From an uncultured Clostridia bacterium (GTDB lineage Bacteria; Bacillota; Clostridia; Christensenellales; Aristaeellaceae), in the NCBI GenBank assembly GCA_934663595.1, contig CAKUKM010000049.1:1-13292 (forward strand): DNA of 13,292 nt. The letters run 5' to 3'. Shown here in pieces: positions 1 through 6,250 of the stretch (position 1 is the stretch's first letter; each line of letters begins with the position of its first letter). Below the pieces are notes generated by a model that saw only the letters and a list, made by a program, of their open reading frames with translations, was not told the DNA's origin and searched no databases. The position numbers were made by a program, and so were the translations under genes.

Positions 1-651
1 GTGGCGGGGCGCATGACCATTTGCAATATGGCGGTGGAAATGGGCGCGAAAACCGCCTATATGCAGCCCAATCAGGCGGTGCTGGACTATGTGAACCGCC
101 GCGCCGTGCGCCCCTACGAGGTGCAGTTTACCGATCCGGACTTCCAATATGAGGAGAGCTACGTCTTCGACGTAACGAAAATCGAACCGAATCTGGCCTG
201 CCCCAGCAGCGTGGAAAACGTGCATCCCCTGCGCGAGGTTGTGGCCGGCGGGCCGGTCAGGCTCAATCAGGGCTATATCGGCAGCTGCACCGGCGGGCGC
301 GTGGAGGATATCGCCATCGCCGCGCAAATCCTGAAGGACAGGCACATCGCACCGTATACGCGCCTGATCATCGTGCCCGCGTCCAGCGAGGTCATGCAGA
401 AATGCATGCAGGCCGGCTATCTGCAGGATCTGATGGCCGCGGGCGCGACCGTGACCACGCCCGGCTGCGGCGCGTGTCTGGGCGCGCACGAGGGCGTGCT
501 GGCTCCGGGCGAGGCGTGCATCACCAGCACCAATCGCAATTTCCCCGGCCGCATGGGCGCGACCGACGCGCAAATGTATCTGGCCAGCCCGGCAACCGTC
601 GCGGCCAGCATGGTGCGCGGCGAAATCACCGATCCCCGGGACTTTCTGTAA
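1..651 (+). CDS. leuC: 3-isopropylmalate dehydratase large subunit, C-terminal part (5' end outside window)
   Basis: This is the C-terminal half of the large, [4Fe-4S]-bearing subunit of isopropylmalate isomerase, the aconitase-family enzyme that converts 2-isopropylmalate to 3-isopropylmalate in leucine synthesis. The three cluster-ligand cysteines are visible: C96 in GSCTGGR, and C156 and C159 in TPGCGACLG. The late family motif STNRNFPGRMG follows at about residues 176-186. The opening stretch AGRMTICNMAVEMGAK is an internal family motif, so the GTG at base 1 is not the real start; roughly 200 residues lie upstream of the window. The shorter 'archaeal/HacA-like' LeuC type fits the pairing with a separate small subunit 18 bases downstream. 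Related hydro-lyases (homoaconitase, 2,3-dimethylmalate dehydratase) share these motifs, so the substrate is inferred. Confidence 0.9.
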   Translation: MAGRMTICNMAVEMGAKTAYMQPNQAVLDYVNRRAVRPYEVQFTDPDFQYEESYVFDVTKIEPNLACPSSVENVHPLREVVAGGPVRLNQGYIGSCTGGRVEDIAIAAQILKDRHIAPYTRLIIVPASSEVMQKCMQAGYLQDLMAAGATVTTPGCGACLGAHEGVLAPGEACITSTNRNFPGRMGATDAQMYLASPATVAASMVRGEITDPRDFL

Positions 652-669
652 GGATGGAGGCGGATTTGA

Positions 670-1176
670 ATGAACAGCGAAATCACCGGAAAAATCATCG
701 TCGTGGGCGATAATATCGATACCGATCAGATCTATCCCGGCTGCTATCTGGCGCTGACCGATCCCAAAGAAATCGGCAGCCATTGCCTCAGCGGCGTGGA
801 TACGGGCATCGCCGCCAGCTTTCCGCAGGGCGGCATCGTCGTGGCCGGGCGCAATTTCGGCTGCGGCTCCAGCCGCGAGCACGCGCCCATCGCCCTGCTG
901 AATATGGGCGCGAGGGCGGTTATTGCCGATTCCTTCGCCCGGATTTTCTTCCGCAACGCGGTCAATCTGGGCCTGGTGCCGGTCATTTGCAATGGCATCA
1001 GCAAAAAGGTCAGGAATGGGCAGACGCTGACGCTGGACTATGTAAAGGGCGTCGTTACCGTTCAGGAAACCGGCGAAAGCTATCCCTGCGACCAGCTGGG
1101 CGAACAGGCCATGACCATTCTGCAGGCCGGCGGCATCAAGCCCCTGATGCGCGCGAGATTTGCAAAGCAGAAGTAA
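670..1176 (+). CDS. leuD: 3-isopropylmalate dehydratase small subunit
   Basis: This is the small swivelling subunit that completes the isopropylmalate isomerase active site with LeuC. The protein has 168 residues, normal for the stand-alone LeuD type. Family motifs are NIDTDQIYP at about 15-23, the substrate-loop signature GCGSSREHAP at 64-73, and VIADSFARIFFRNAVNLGL at 84-102. The start ATG is preceded by a GGAGG ribosome site at 656-660. The gene begins 18 bases after leuC ends, so the two are almost certainly co-transcribed. No leuB follows; the next gene has its own promoter. The main uncertainty is the substrate, since dimethylmalate dehydratase and homoaconitase small subunits look alike. 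Confidence 0.9.
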   Translation: MNSEITGKIIVVGDNIDTDQIYPGCYLALTDPKEIGSHCLSGVDTGIAASFPQGGIVVAGRNFGCGSSREHAPIALLNMGARAVIADSFARIFFRNAVNLGLVPVICNGISKKVRNGQTLTLDYVKGVVTVQETGESYPCDQLGEQAMTILQAGGIKPLMRARFAKQK

Positions 1177-1194
1177 GGCTTGGAGCGCGCGGTT

Positions 1195-1213
1195 CCCGGC
1201 ATAGCGGGTTTTT
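1195..1213 (+). terminator. weak intrinsic terminator candidate after leuD
   Basis: A short CCCG/CGGG stem (1195-1198 with 1205-1208, six-base loop) is followed directly by five T residues. It lies 18 bases after the leuD stop and upstream of the next promoter, the right place for an operon end. The stem is only four pairs, so the call is tentative. Confidence 0.35.
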
Positions 1214-1236
1214 ATGCGTGCAAACGTTTGCCCCGG

Positions 1237-1265
1237 TTGATTGCATTGCGGCGATCGGATATAAT
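1237..1265 (+). promoter_or_regulatory. sigma-A-type promoter of the DUF4241 gene
   Basis: TTGATT at 1237-1242 and a perfect TATAAT at 1260-1265 are separated by exactly 17 bases. Transcription would begin near 1272 and give a leader of about 75 bases before the GTG at 1348, so the DUF4241 gene is a separate unit from leuCD. Confidence 0.7.
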
Positions 1266-1281
1266 GGTATCAGGAAAAGCA

Positions 1282-1321
1282 GCCTGCGGATTGCAGGCGA
1301 AGCATAAAAAAATTCTGCTTC
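1282..1321 (+). other. two tandem hairpins in the leader of the DUF4241 gene
   Basis: The predicted leader contains a perfect 6-bp stem GCCTGC/GCAGGC (1282-1287 with 1293-1298, five-base loop). Directly after it comes a second perfect stem GAAGCA/TGCTTC (1299-1304 with 1316-1321, A/T-rich loop). The second ends about 10 bases before the ribosome site GGAGG (1331-1335). The stems could tune translation or mRNA stability. No known riboswitch class is recognised. Confidence 0.4.
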
Positions 1322-1347
1322 CGTTTAAATGGAGGAAGGAGCTTTTC

Positions 1348-1905
1348 GTGAATACATTCGATGAAACCAGCCTGAGCATCGGCAGCTTTGAGGTCGCGTC
1401 GAGGGAACTGATCGTCACGGATCCCGGCTACCGATTTGGTTCATGGTTCATGGGCGCGCTGAAACCCGTGCGCGCCGGGCGCTGGAACGCGGGAATTACC
1501 ATGGTGGACACAGGGAAGTGGGGCGGCTACGTTTCCAAATTGACGATCTGGCATGAAGACGCGCCGGAAATTGGCGATCTGCGGAAGGTGAAGGCGGATT
1601 TTAAGGTGGGCGCGGACAGCGGGCAGGCAGGCTTTTTCGACGCGGCGCACTACCGCAAGCGTTCCTCCTTAGACGCCGCGCCGGCGGAAACGTGGTCGAA
1701 TGGCAAGGATGTCTGGTACGATCGCTGCTGTGAAATCACGCTCAGCCGCACGCAGGCGGGCGTTTTGCCCTATGGCGCAGTGTCTTCATCCGGCTTTGGA
1801 GACGGCAGCTATTATTGCTACTATTTCACAAATGAATCCGGCGAAATCCTGCGAGCAGAAATCGAATTCATCACGGAGGAAGAATTGGCCGCCTACGAGA
1901 ATTGA
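1348..1905 (+). CDS. DUF4241-family protein, function unknown
   Basis: A soluble protein of 185 residues that resembles the DUF4241 family. The distinctive segments are VGADSGQAGFFD at 87-98, WYDRCCEIT at 123-131 and the glycine/serine-rich GAVSSSGFGDGSYYCY at 143-158. No signal peptide or membrane segment is seen. I chose the GTG at 1348 because GGAGGAAGGAG at 1331-1341 sits just upstream and a promoter lies at 1237-1265. The open frame runs back to 1180, but those 56 codons would span the promoter and leader hairpins and do not look like protein. Proteins of this family often occur as accessory or immunity-like genes, but nothing nearby looks like a toxin, so I assign no role. Confidence 0.75.
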   Translation: MNTFDETSLSIGSFEVASRELIVTDPGYRFGSWFMGALKPVRAGRWNAGITMVDTGKWGGYVSKLTIWHEDAPEIGDLRKVKADFKVGADSGQAGFFDAAHYRKRSSLDAAPAETWSNGKDVWYDRCCEITLSRTQAGVLPYGAVSSSGFGDGSYYCYYFTNESGEILRAEIEFITEEELAAYEN

Positions 1906-1938
1906 CCGCGCTTGCGCCATTGGAGTGTTCGTTGGGTT

Positions 1939-2364
1939 TTATTCGTGCTTCGGCCGGCTCTCCGCCGTCCAGTTCTTCGGGTTGGTGTCGTCTGGTGCGA
2001 GACCTGCGAGGATGGCTTCGTAGTGTGCGACCTTTTCATCCATATATTTCGCCGTGGCCTTTGCTTCCTCTACGCGCTTATAGGCCTCTGCGCGCTGCTT
2101 TGCGATGATCGCGTACCGTGCCCGCAGGTTTTCCTCCGATTCTTCCAGCAGGCACAGGCGGCAGTATTCCTGAATGTCCTCGATGGATGCGCCGCAGCCC
2201 TTTAAGCACTTGATGCCCTGCATCCAGTTGACGGATTCCTCGTTGAATATGCGGCGATTGCCGCCGTCCCGCTCGCAGGGCAGCAGCCCTTTGTCCGTAT
2301 AAAAGCGCAGCGTGTGCTCCGTCACGCCGAATATTTCCGCCATCTGTTTAATCGTATAGTACAC
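1939..2364 (-). CDS. MerR-family transcriptional regulator
   Basis: A 141-residue regulator with the MerR layout. An N-terminal winged helix-turn-helix has YTIKQMAEIFGVTEHTLRFY at 3-22 and DKGLLPCERDGGNRRIF at 24-40. A dimerising helix (about 75-118, rich in E, A, R and K) follows, then a short tail without an obvious metal-binding cysteine cluster. The start is GTG at 2364; the minus-strand ribosome site GGGAGGG (complement of bases around 2371-2378) supports it. The gene is divergent from an aldo/keto reductase, and the shared region carries a MerR-type promoter and dyad. The natural reading is that it senses an electrophile, aldehyde or organic compound and activates the reductase while repressing itself. 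The ligand is unknown. Confidence 0.88.
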   Translation of the reverse strand: MYYTIKQMAEIFGVTEHTLRFYTDKGLLPCERDGGNRRIFNEESVNWMQGIKCLKGCGASIEDIQEYCRLCLLEESEENLRARYAIIAKQRAEAYKRVEEAKATAKYMDEKVAHYEAILAGLAPDDTNPKNWTAESRPKHE

Positions 2365-2389
2365 GGCCGTCCCTCCCTCAAAATTGTGC

Positions 2390-2420
2390 TTGACTTCGTG
2401 TTACACGAACTTGTTAGAAT
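2390..2420 (+). promoter_or_regulatory. MerR-type promoter and operator for the aldo/keto reductase
   Basis: TTGACT (2390-2395) and TAGAAT (2415-2420) are separated by 19 bases instead of 17, the hallmark of promoters that MerR-family activators untwist. Inside the spacer is a perfect inverted repeat, TTCGTG-TTA-CACGAA (2395-2409), centred in the usual MerR operator position. Confidence 0.8.
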
Positions 2421-2421
2421 G

Positions 2422-2451
2422 ATTATAGCATCGGATCACGGTGCAAATCAA
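2422..2451 (-). promoter_or_regulatory. divergent promoter of the merR gene
   Basis: On the minus strand TTGATT (complement of 2446-2451) and a perfect TATAAT (complement of 2422-2427) are 18 bases apart. The transcript would start near 2415 and run across the dyad at 2395-2409, so the regulator bound there would also repress its own gene. Confidence 0.65.
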
Positions 2452-2472
2452 GCGCAAACGGAGGAACATGAA

Positions 2473-3306
2473 ATGCTTTATCAGGAAATTGCGCAGGGCG
2501 TATCCATGCCGCTGCTGGGGTTCGGCACCTTTCTGAACACAGGCGACGATTGCGAGCGTTCGGTGGCCGAGGCGATTCGCGCGGGCTATCGCCTGATCGA
2601 CACGGCGGAGGCCTACGGCAACGAGCGGCAGGTGGGCAACGGAATCAAGATAAGCGGCGTTGACCGGCGCGAGCTTTTCCTCGTCACGAAGGTCAACTTC
2701 AAATCCTATGCCCACACCCGCGCGACGGTGGAAAATTCTCTGCGGCTGCTGGGCGCGGATTATCTGGATCTGGTGCTGCTGCACTGGCCCTTTGCCGATT
2801 ACTATACCGCGTGGCGGAAGCTGGAAAACCTGCGCGACGAAGGAAAAATTCGCACCATCGGCGTATCCAACTTCGAGCCGGATCGCCTGATCGATCTGAT
2901 CGCCTATAACCGCGTAAAGCCCGCCGTCAACCAGATCGAAACGCACCTGTACTGCCAGCGGCAAACGGAGCACGAGTGGGAAAAGAAATACGGCGTGGCG
3001 CATATGGCTTACGCGCCGCTGGGGCAGGGTAGGGTGAACGAGATGTTTGCCGAGTCCGTCGTGCAGGCGCTTGCGGAAAAGTACGGCAAAATGCCCGCGC
3101 AGATCCTGCTCCGCCGCACCGTTCAGGATGGCGTGACGGTCATCCCCAAATCCATTCACGCAGAGCGCATCGCCGAAAACATCCATGTATTCGACTTTAA
3201 CCTGACGGAAGACGAAATGTCCGCTCTGCGCTCGCTGGACAAAGCCGCGCCCATGATCGGCAAGCCCGAAACCCCGGAGCTGGTCGAAAGCGCGATGAAG
3301 TGGTAA
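2473..3306 (+). CDS. aldo/keto reductase (AKR family)
   Basis: A 277-residue NADPH-dependent carbonyl reductase of the short bacterial AKR5-like type. The catalytic tetrad is complete: D43 and Y48 in IDTAEAYGNER, K73 in VTKVNF and H104 in LLHWPF. Other landmarks are GFGTF at 16-20, GVSNFEPDRL at 130-139, NQIETHLY at 153-160 and the NADP-phosphate loop IPKS at 224-227. The ATG at 2473 has GGAGG at 2460-2464; the frame is open further upstream, but that part overlaps the promoter and merR. The long-spacer promoter suggests induction by the divergent MerR regulator, which points to detoxification of reactive aldehydes or ketones. The true substrate cannot be read from sequence. Confidence 0.92.
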   Translation: MLYQEIAQGVSMPLLGFGTFLNTGDDCERSVAEAIRAGYRLIDTAEAYGNERQVGNGIKISGVDRRELFLVTKVNFKSYAHTRATVENSLRLLGADYLDLVLLHWPFADYYTAWRKLENLRDEGKIRTIGVSNFEPDRLIDLIAYNRVKPAVNQIETHLYCQRQTEHEWEKKYGVAHMAYAPLGQGRVNEMFAESVVQALAEKYGKMPAQILLRRTVQDGVTVIPKSIHAERIAENIHVFDFNLTEDEMSALRSLDKAAPMIGKPETPELVESAMKW

Positions 3307-3342
3307 ACAGATCAAAGGGAACGCGCGGAAAGCGCGGAAGAA

Positions 3343-3425
3343 GTGGAAAATTCCACACGCAAAGCAATTCATGGTAACCAGAAACGCGCTCACACCGGAG
3401 CCCCCTTCCAGGCGTGAGCGCGTTT
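3343..3425 (+). terminator. hairpin pair after the aldo/keto reductase, terminator-like
   Basis: A GTGGAA/TTCCAC inverted repeat (3343-3356) is followed by a perfect 12-bp stem AAACGCGCTCAC/GTGAGCGCGTTT (3382-3393 with 3414-3425, 20-base loop). The stem begins about 75 bases after the reductase stop. Only three T residues end the stem and no T tract follows, so it is either an inefficient terminator or an mRNA 3'-protecting structure. Confidence 0.45.
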
Positions 3426-3833
3426 GTGCGGCTATAAAGCATTTTGCTTCCGATCTTTCGGGCTGTGCAGAAGGTTTTATAGCGACCATCCTTGCAGCGC
3501 ATATAAAAAGCGCCCAGCCAGAAGGGGCACTGGACCAATACCTCATGAACTGACGGGAAAAGAGAACCCTATCGAAGAACAAATCCTAAATTGCACCACA
3601 TTTGTTGGACAATGTGGTTTTGACAATGGGGTGCAGTTCAGTTCTGGCACGTACGCTTTTTGCTGGTTTCGAACCTGTTTTCAATGAATTCTCGCGCATT
3701 CAGCGCAGCTATGAGCGTCTTGTTTGTTGGGCCGGATATTTCTGGTCTTGCTGATTTTGTAAATAAGGCAATCTTTCTGTAGGATACGGGAAGAAAATCG
3801 TCCTTGAGATTTTGCTTTTCCTGAAAATATCTC
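3426..3833. other. gene-poor intergenic stretch
   Basis: I find no convincing gene in these roughly 400 bases on either strand; the open frames lack ribosome sites and recognisable protein sequence. One imperfect hairpin, ACCACA paired with TGTGGT (3595-3600 with 3613-3618, the inner stem extended around a bulge), is followed by TTT. A second inverted pair, TGCACC with GGTGCA (3592-3597 with 3630-3635), could compete with it. The stretch separates the reductase from the peptidase/transporter pair. Confidence 0.4.
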
Positions 3834-3874
3834 GCGCGAATGCGCTTGCGGATTTACGCTTGCGCGAATATAAT
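3834..3874 (+). promoter_or_regulatory. promoter of the peptidase-transporter pair, with direct repeats
   Basis: TTGCGG (3846-3851) and a perfect TATAAT (3869-3874) are 17 bases apart, 32 bases ahead of the peptidase ATG. Two interleaved direct repeats overlap it: CGCTTGCG at 3843-3850 and 3857-3864 (14-base period), and GCGCGAAT at 3834-3841 and 3862-3869. Repeats across the -35 and spacer could be a repressor or activator site. Confidence 0.55.
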
Positions 3875-3906
3875 GGAGAAAACGCGCGCAAACGGGAGGT
3901 TTTCAC

Positions 3907-5157
3907 ATGCAGAAGGCGTATTATGTCGGCAATCGCGAACGGCTGTATCAGCGCATGGACGCGGGCAGTCTGCTTGCCATTTTTTCGGGAGACGAGCTCT
4001 GGAAGACCGGTGACGAATACTATCCCTTCTTCGCCGATCGCAATTTCGTGTATCTGACGGGATTGAAATGCAAATCCGCCGTGCTGCTCGCCGCGAAGAA
4101 TCCGGACGGCAGCGTTCAGGAGTGGTTGTATCTTTTGCCGCCGGATGCGTTTGCCGAGCGCTGGACGGGCGTTCGCGTAAAGCCTGAGGAGGCGGAGGCG
4201 ATTTCCGGCGTGAGCGACGTGCGCACCGTTCAGGCGTTTGAACGCGACTTTTCCGCGCTCGCAACCGGCGGAAATTACGGAAAAATCTATCTCGATCTCT
4301 ATCGATTCACGCCCGAACAGCCCGATCGCCCGTCGCATCGCCTGCTCGGACGGATTCAGAAGGATTTTGCGTATCTCGCTATCGGCAATGCGGAGGATAT
4401 TCTCCGTTCGCTGCGCCTGATCAAGCAGCCGTGCGAAATCGAGGCGCTGCGCAAGGCGGAGACGATCACGCGCGAAGGCATTCTCGCCATGATGCGCTCG
4501 TCGCGCCCCGGAAAGTATGAATACCAGTACAAAGCGGATTTCGATTATGCGCTTTCGCAGCACGGCCCGGACGGCCCCGGCTTTCCGTCCATTATTTCCT
4601 GCGGAAAGAACAATTTCTGCATTCACTATTACAGCTACACCGGACAGGCGCAGGACGGCGACATGATCTTAAACGACGTCGGTGCGCAGTACGATTGCAT
4701 GATCACCGACGTTTCGCGCGCGTGGCCGTGCAACGGAAAGTTCTCCGAGCGGCAGCGGATTTTGTATGAATGCGTGCTCGCGACCTCGAATTACATGTTT
4801 TCGATCATTCGTCCCGGCATGCGAATGGAGGACGTGGACGCGACGATTCGCCGCTACAATGCGGAGAGGCTGGTTAAAGCGGGCGTTCTGAAGAGCACGG
4901 ACGAAATTGGAAAGGTGATGTGGCACGGCGGCGCGCATCATATTGGCTACGACGTGCACGATATGGTCAAGCGCCCGGAAATTCTCGCGCCGAATATGGT
5001 TTTCTGCGTGGATATCGGCGTTTACCATGAGGAATGGGGCGTCGGCTTCCGCCTCGAGGACAACTGCCTGATCACGGAGGACGGCTGCGAAAACCTGTCC
5101 GCCGCGATTCCGCGCACGATCGAGGACATCGAAGCCGTTATGCGGGGAGAAGCGTGA
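3907..5157 (+). CDS. M24-family metallopeptidase, Xaa-Pro aminopeptidase-like
   Basis: A 416-residue cytosolic protein with the aminopeptidase P layout. The N-terminal domain (about 1-170) includes YYPFFADRNFVYLTGL at 38-53 and YLLPPDAFAERWTG at 75-88. The C-terminal pita-bread domain follows. Expected dinuclear metal ligands align at D257 (NDVGAQYD), D268 (TDVSRAWP), H344 (HGGAHHIGYDVHD, with H340 and H351 as supporting histidines) and E384 (FRLEDN). The fifth position, normally Glu in a TVEPG-like motif, is D369 here (FCVDIGVY), a conservative but unusual change. The start has GGGAGG at 3894-3899. The stop overlaps the next ATG by one base, so it is translationally coupled to the EutH-like transporter. 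The likely role is removal of N-terminal residues before proline; activity is uncertain given D369. Confidence 0.88.
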   Translation: MQKAYYVGNRERLYQRMDAGSLLAIFSGDELWKTGDEYYPFFADRNFVYLTGLKCKSAVLLAAKNPDGSVQEWLYLLPPDAFAERWTGVRVKPEEAEAISGVSDVRTVQAFERDFSALATGGNYGKIYLDLYRFTPEQPDRPSHRLLGRIQKDFAYLAIGNAEDILRSLRLIKQPCEIEALRKAETITREGILAMMRSSRPGKYEYQYKADFDYALSQHGPDGPGFPSIISCGKNNFCIHYYSYTGQAQDGDMILNDVGAQYDCMITDVSRAWPCNGKFSERQRILYECVLATSNYMFSIIRPGMRMEDVDATIRRYNAERLVKAGVLKSTDEIGKVMWHGGAHHIGYDVHDMVKRPEILAPNMVFCVDIGVYHEEWGVGFRLEDNCLITEDGCENLSAAIPRTIEDIEAVMRGEA

Positions 5158-6239
5158 TGGAGCGCGTAATTCTTTGGATTCTGGCCGCCGGCGCAGTGCT
5201 GGGCGGGCTGGATCTTCTGATTGGCAATCGATTTGGATTGGGCGAACGCTTTGAGGAAGGATTTAAGCTGCTGGGGCCGACGGCACTTTCGATGGCGGGC
5301 ATTCTCTGCCTTGCGCCGCTGCTTTCGGGCGCGCTGGAATCCACGCTTGCTCCGCTCTGGCGCGCGCTGGGGCTAGATCCCGCGATGCTCGGCGGCATTC
5401 TGGCAATCGACATGGGCGGCTATCAGACCGCGAAATCGCTCGCGCAGGACGCAGCAATCGGGCGCTATGCCGGCATTCTCGTGGCGGCGACGCTCGGCTG
5501 CACGGTGACCTATACAATTCCGCTGGGCGCGGGAATGCTGCGCGGCTCGGACGCAACCGGATTCTATCGCGGAATGCTGATCGGTCTTGGCACATTGCCG
5601 GTCGCGCTGCTGATCGGCGGCGCGGCGAGCGGAATCGGCGTGTTGCCGCTGCTCGTCCAGACCTTGCCGGTCGCGCTGTTTTCCATCCTGCTGATGCTGG
5701 GGCTGAAATTCTTTGCAAAGCAGTCGATTCGGGCGTTTTCCGCGTTCGCAACGCTGCTGCGCTGGCTGTCCATACTGGGCCTGACCGCGGGCGCGGCGCA
5801 GTACATTGCAAATATTCGGCTGATTCCGGGCCTCGCGCCGATTGAAGACGCGATGAAAACGGTATCCTCCATCGGCGTTGTGATGCTCGGCAGTCTTCCG
5901 GCGGCGGAGCTGCTGCGCCGCGCGCTGTCGAAGCCGCTGATGCGGTTGGGGCGCAAGCTCGGCATGAGGGATTCGAGCCTCGCCGCGCTGCTGGTCGGCT
6001 TTGTGAGCATTACGCCGGCGCTTGCGATGATGAAGGAGATGGATCAGCGCGGGCAAACGATGAACGCCGCGTTTTCGGTCTGCGCCGCCTCTGCGCTCGC
6101 CGCGCATCTGGGATTTACGCTGAGCGCCGAACCGCAAATGCTCCTGCCGCTGCTGCTGACGAAGTTTTTCGGAGGAATGCTCGCTGCGATTCTGGCCGTC
6201 GCGCTGACGAAAAGGGAAGCCGCGCCTTACGGCGAATAG
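5157..6239 (+). CDS. EutH-like membrane transporter
   Basis: A 360-residue, very hydrophobic protein with about ten predicted membrane segments. It resembles EutH, the ethanolamine permease family. Family-like segments are GLGERFEEGFKLLGPTALS at 27-45, IDMGGYQTAKSLA at 84-96 and the late LLVGFVSITPALAMMKEMD region. The ATG at 5157 overlaps the peptidase stop (TGATG), so the two are translated together; the frame open before it belongs to the peptidase in another phase. No other eut gene (ammonia-lyase, shell proteins, EutVW) is present, so ethanolamine as substrate is not supported by context. Transport of a peptide- or amine-derived product of the peptidase is possible but speculative. Its end faces the MATE gene with only 11 bases between. 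Confidence 0.8.
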   Translation: MERVILWILAAGAVLGGLDLLIGNRFGLGERFEEGFKLLGPTALSMAGILCLAPLLSGALESTLAPLWRALGLDPAMLGGILAIDMGGYQTAKSLAQDAAIGRYAGILVAATLGCTVTYTIPLGAGMLRGSDATGFYRGMLIGLGTLPVALLIGGAASGIGVLPLLVQTLPVALFSILLMLGLKFFAKQSIRAFSAFATLLRWLSILGLTAGAAQYIANIRLIPGLAPIEDAMKTVSSIGVVMLGSLPAAELLRRALSKPLMRLGRKLGMRDSSLAALLVGFVSITPALAMMKEMDQRGQTMNAAFSVCAASALAAHLGFTLSAEPQMLLPLLLTKFFGGMLAAILAVALTKREAAPYGE

Positions 6240-6250
6240 TATGTTGCCGC

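Noticed and set aside
2401..3582. Long minus-strand frame of 393 codons
   Set aside because: It is the mirror of the aldo/keto reductase, whose catalytic residues are complete on the plus strand.
3709..4626. Minus-strand frame of 305 codons
   Set aside because: Antisense to the M24 peptidase; arginine-rich composition typical of shadow frames in GC-rich DNA.
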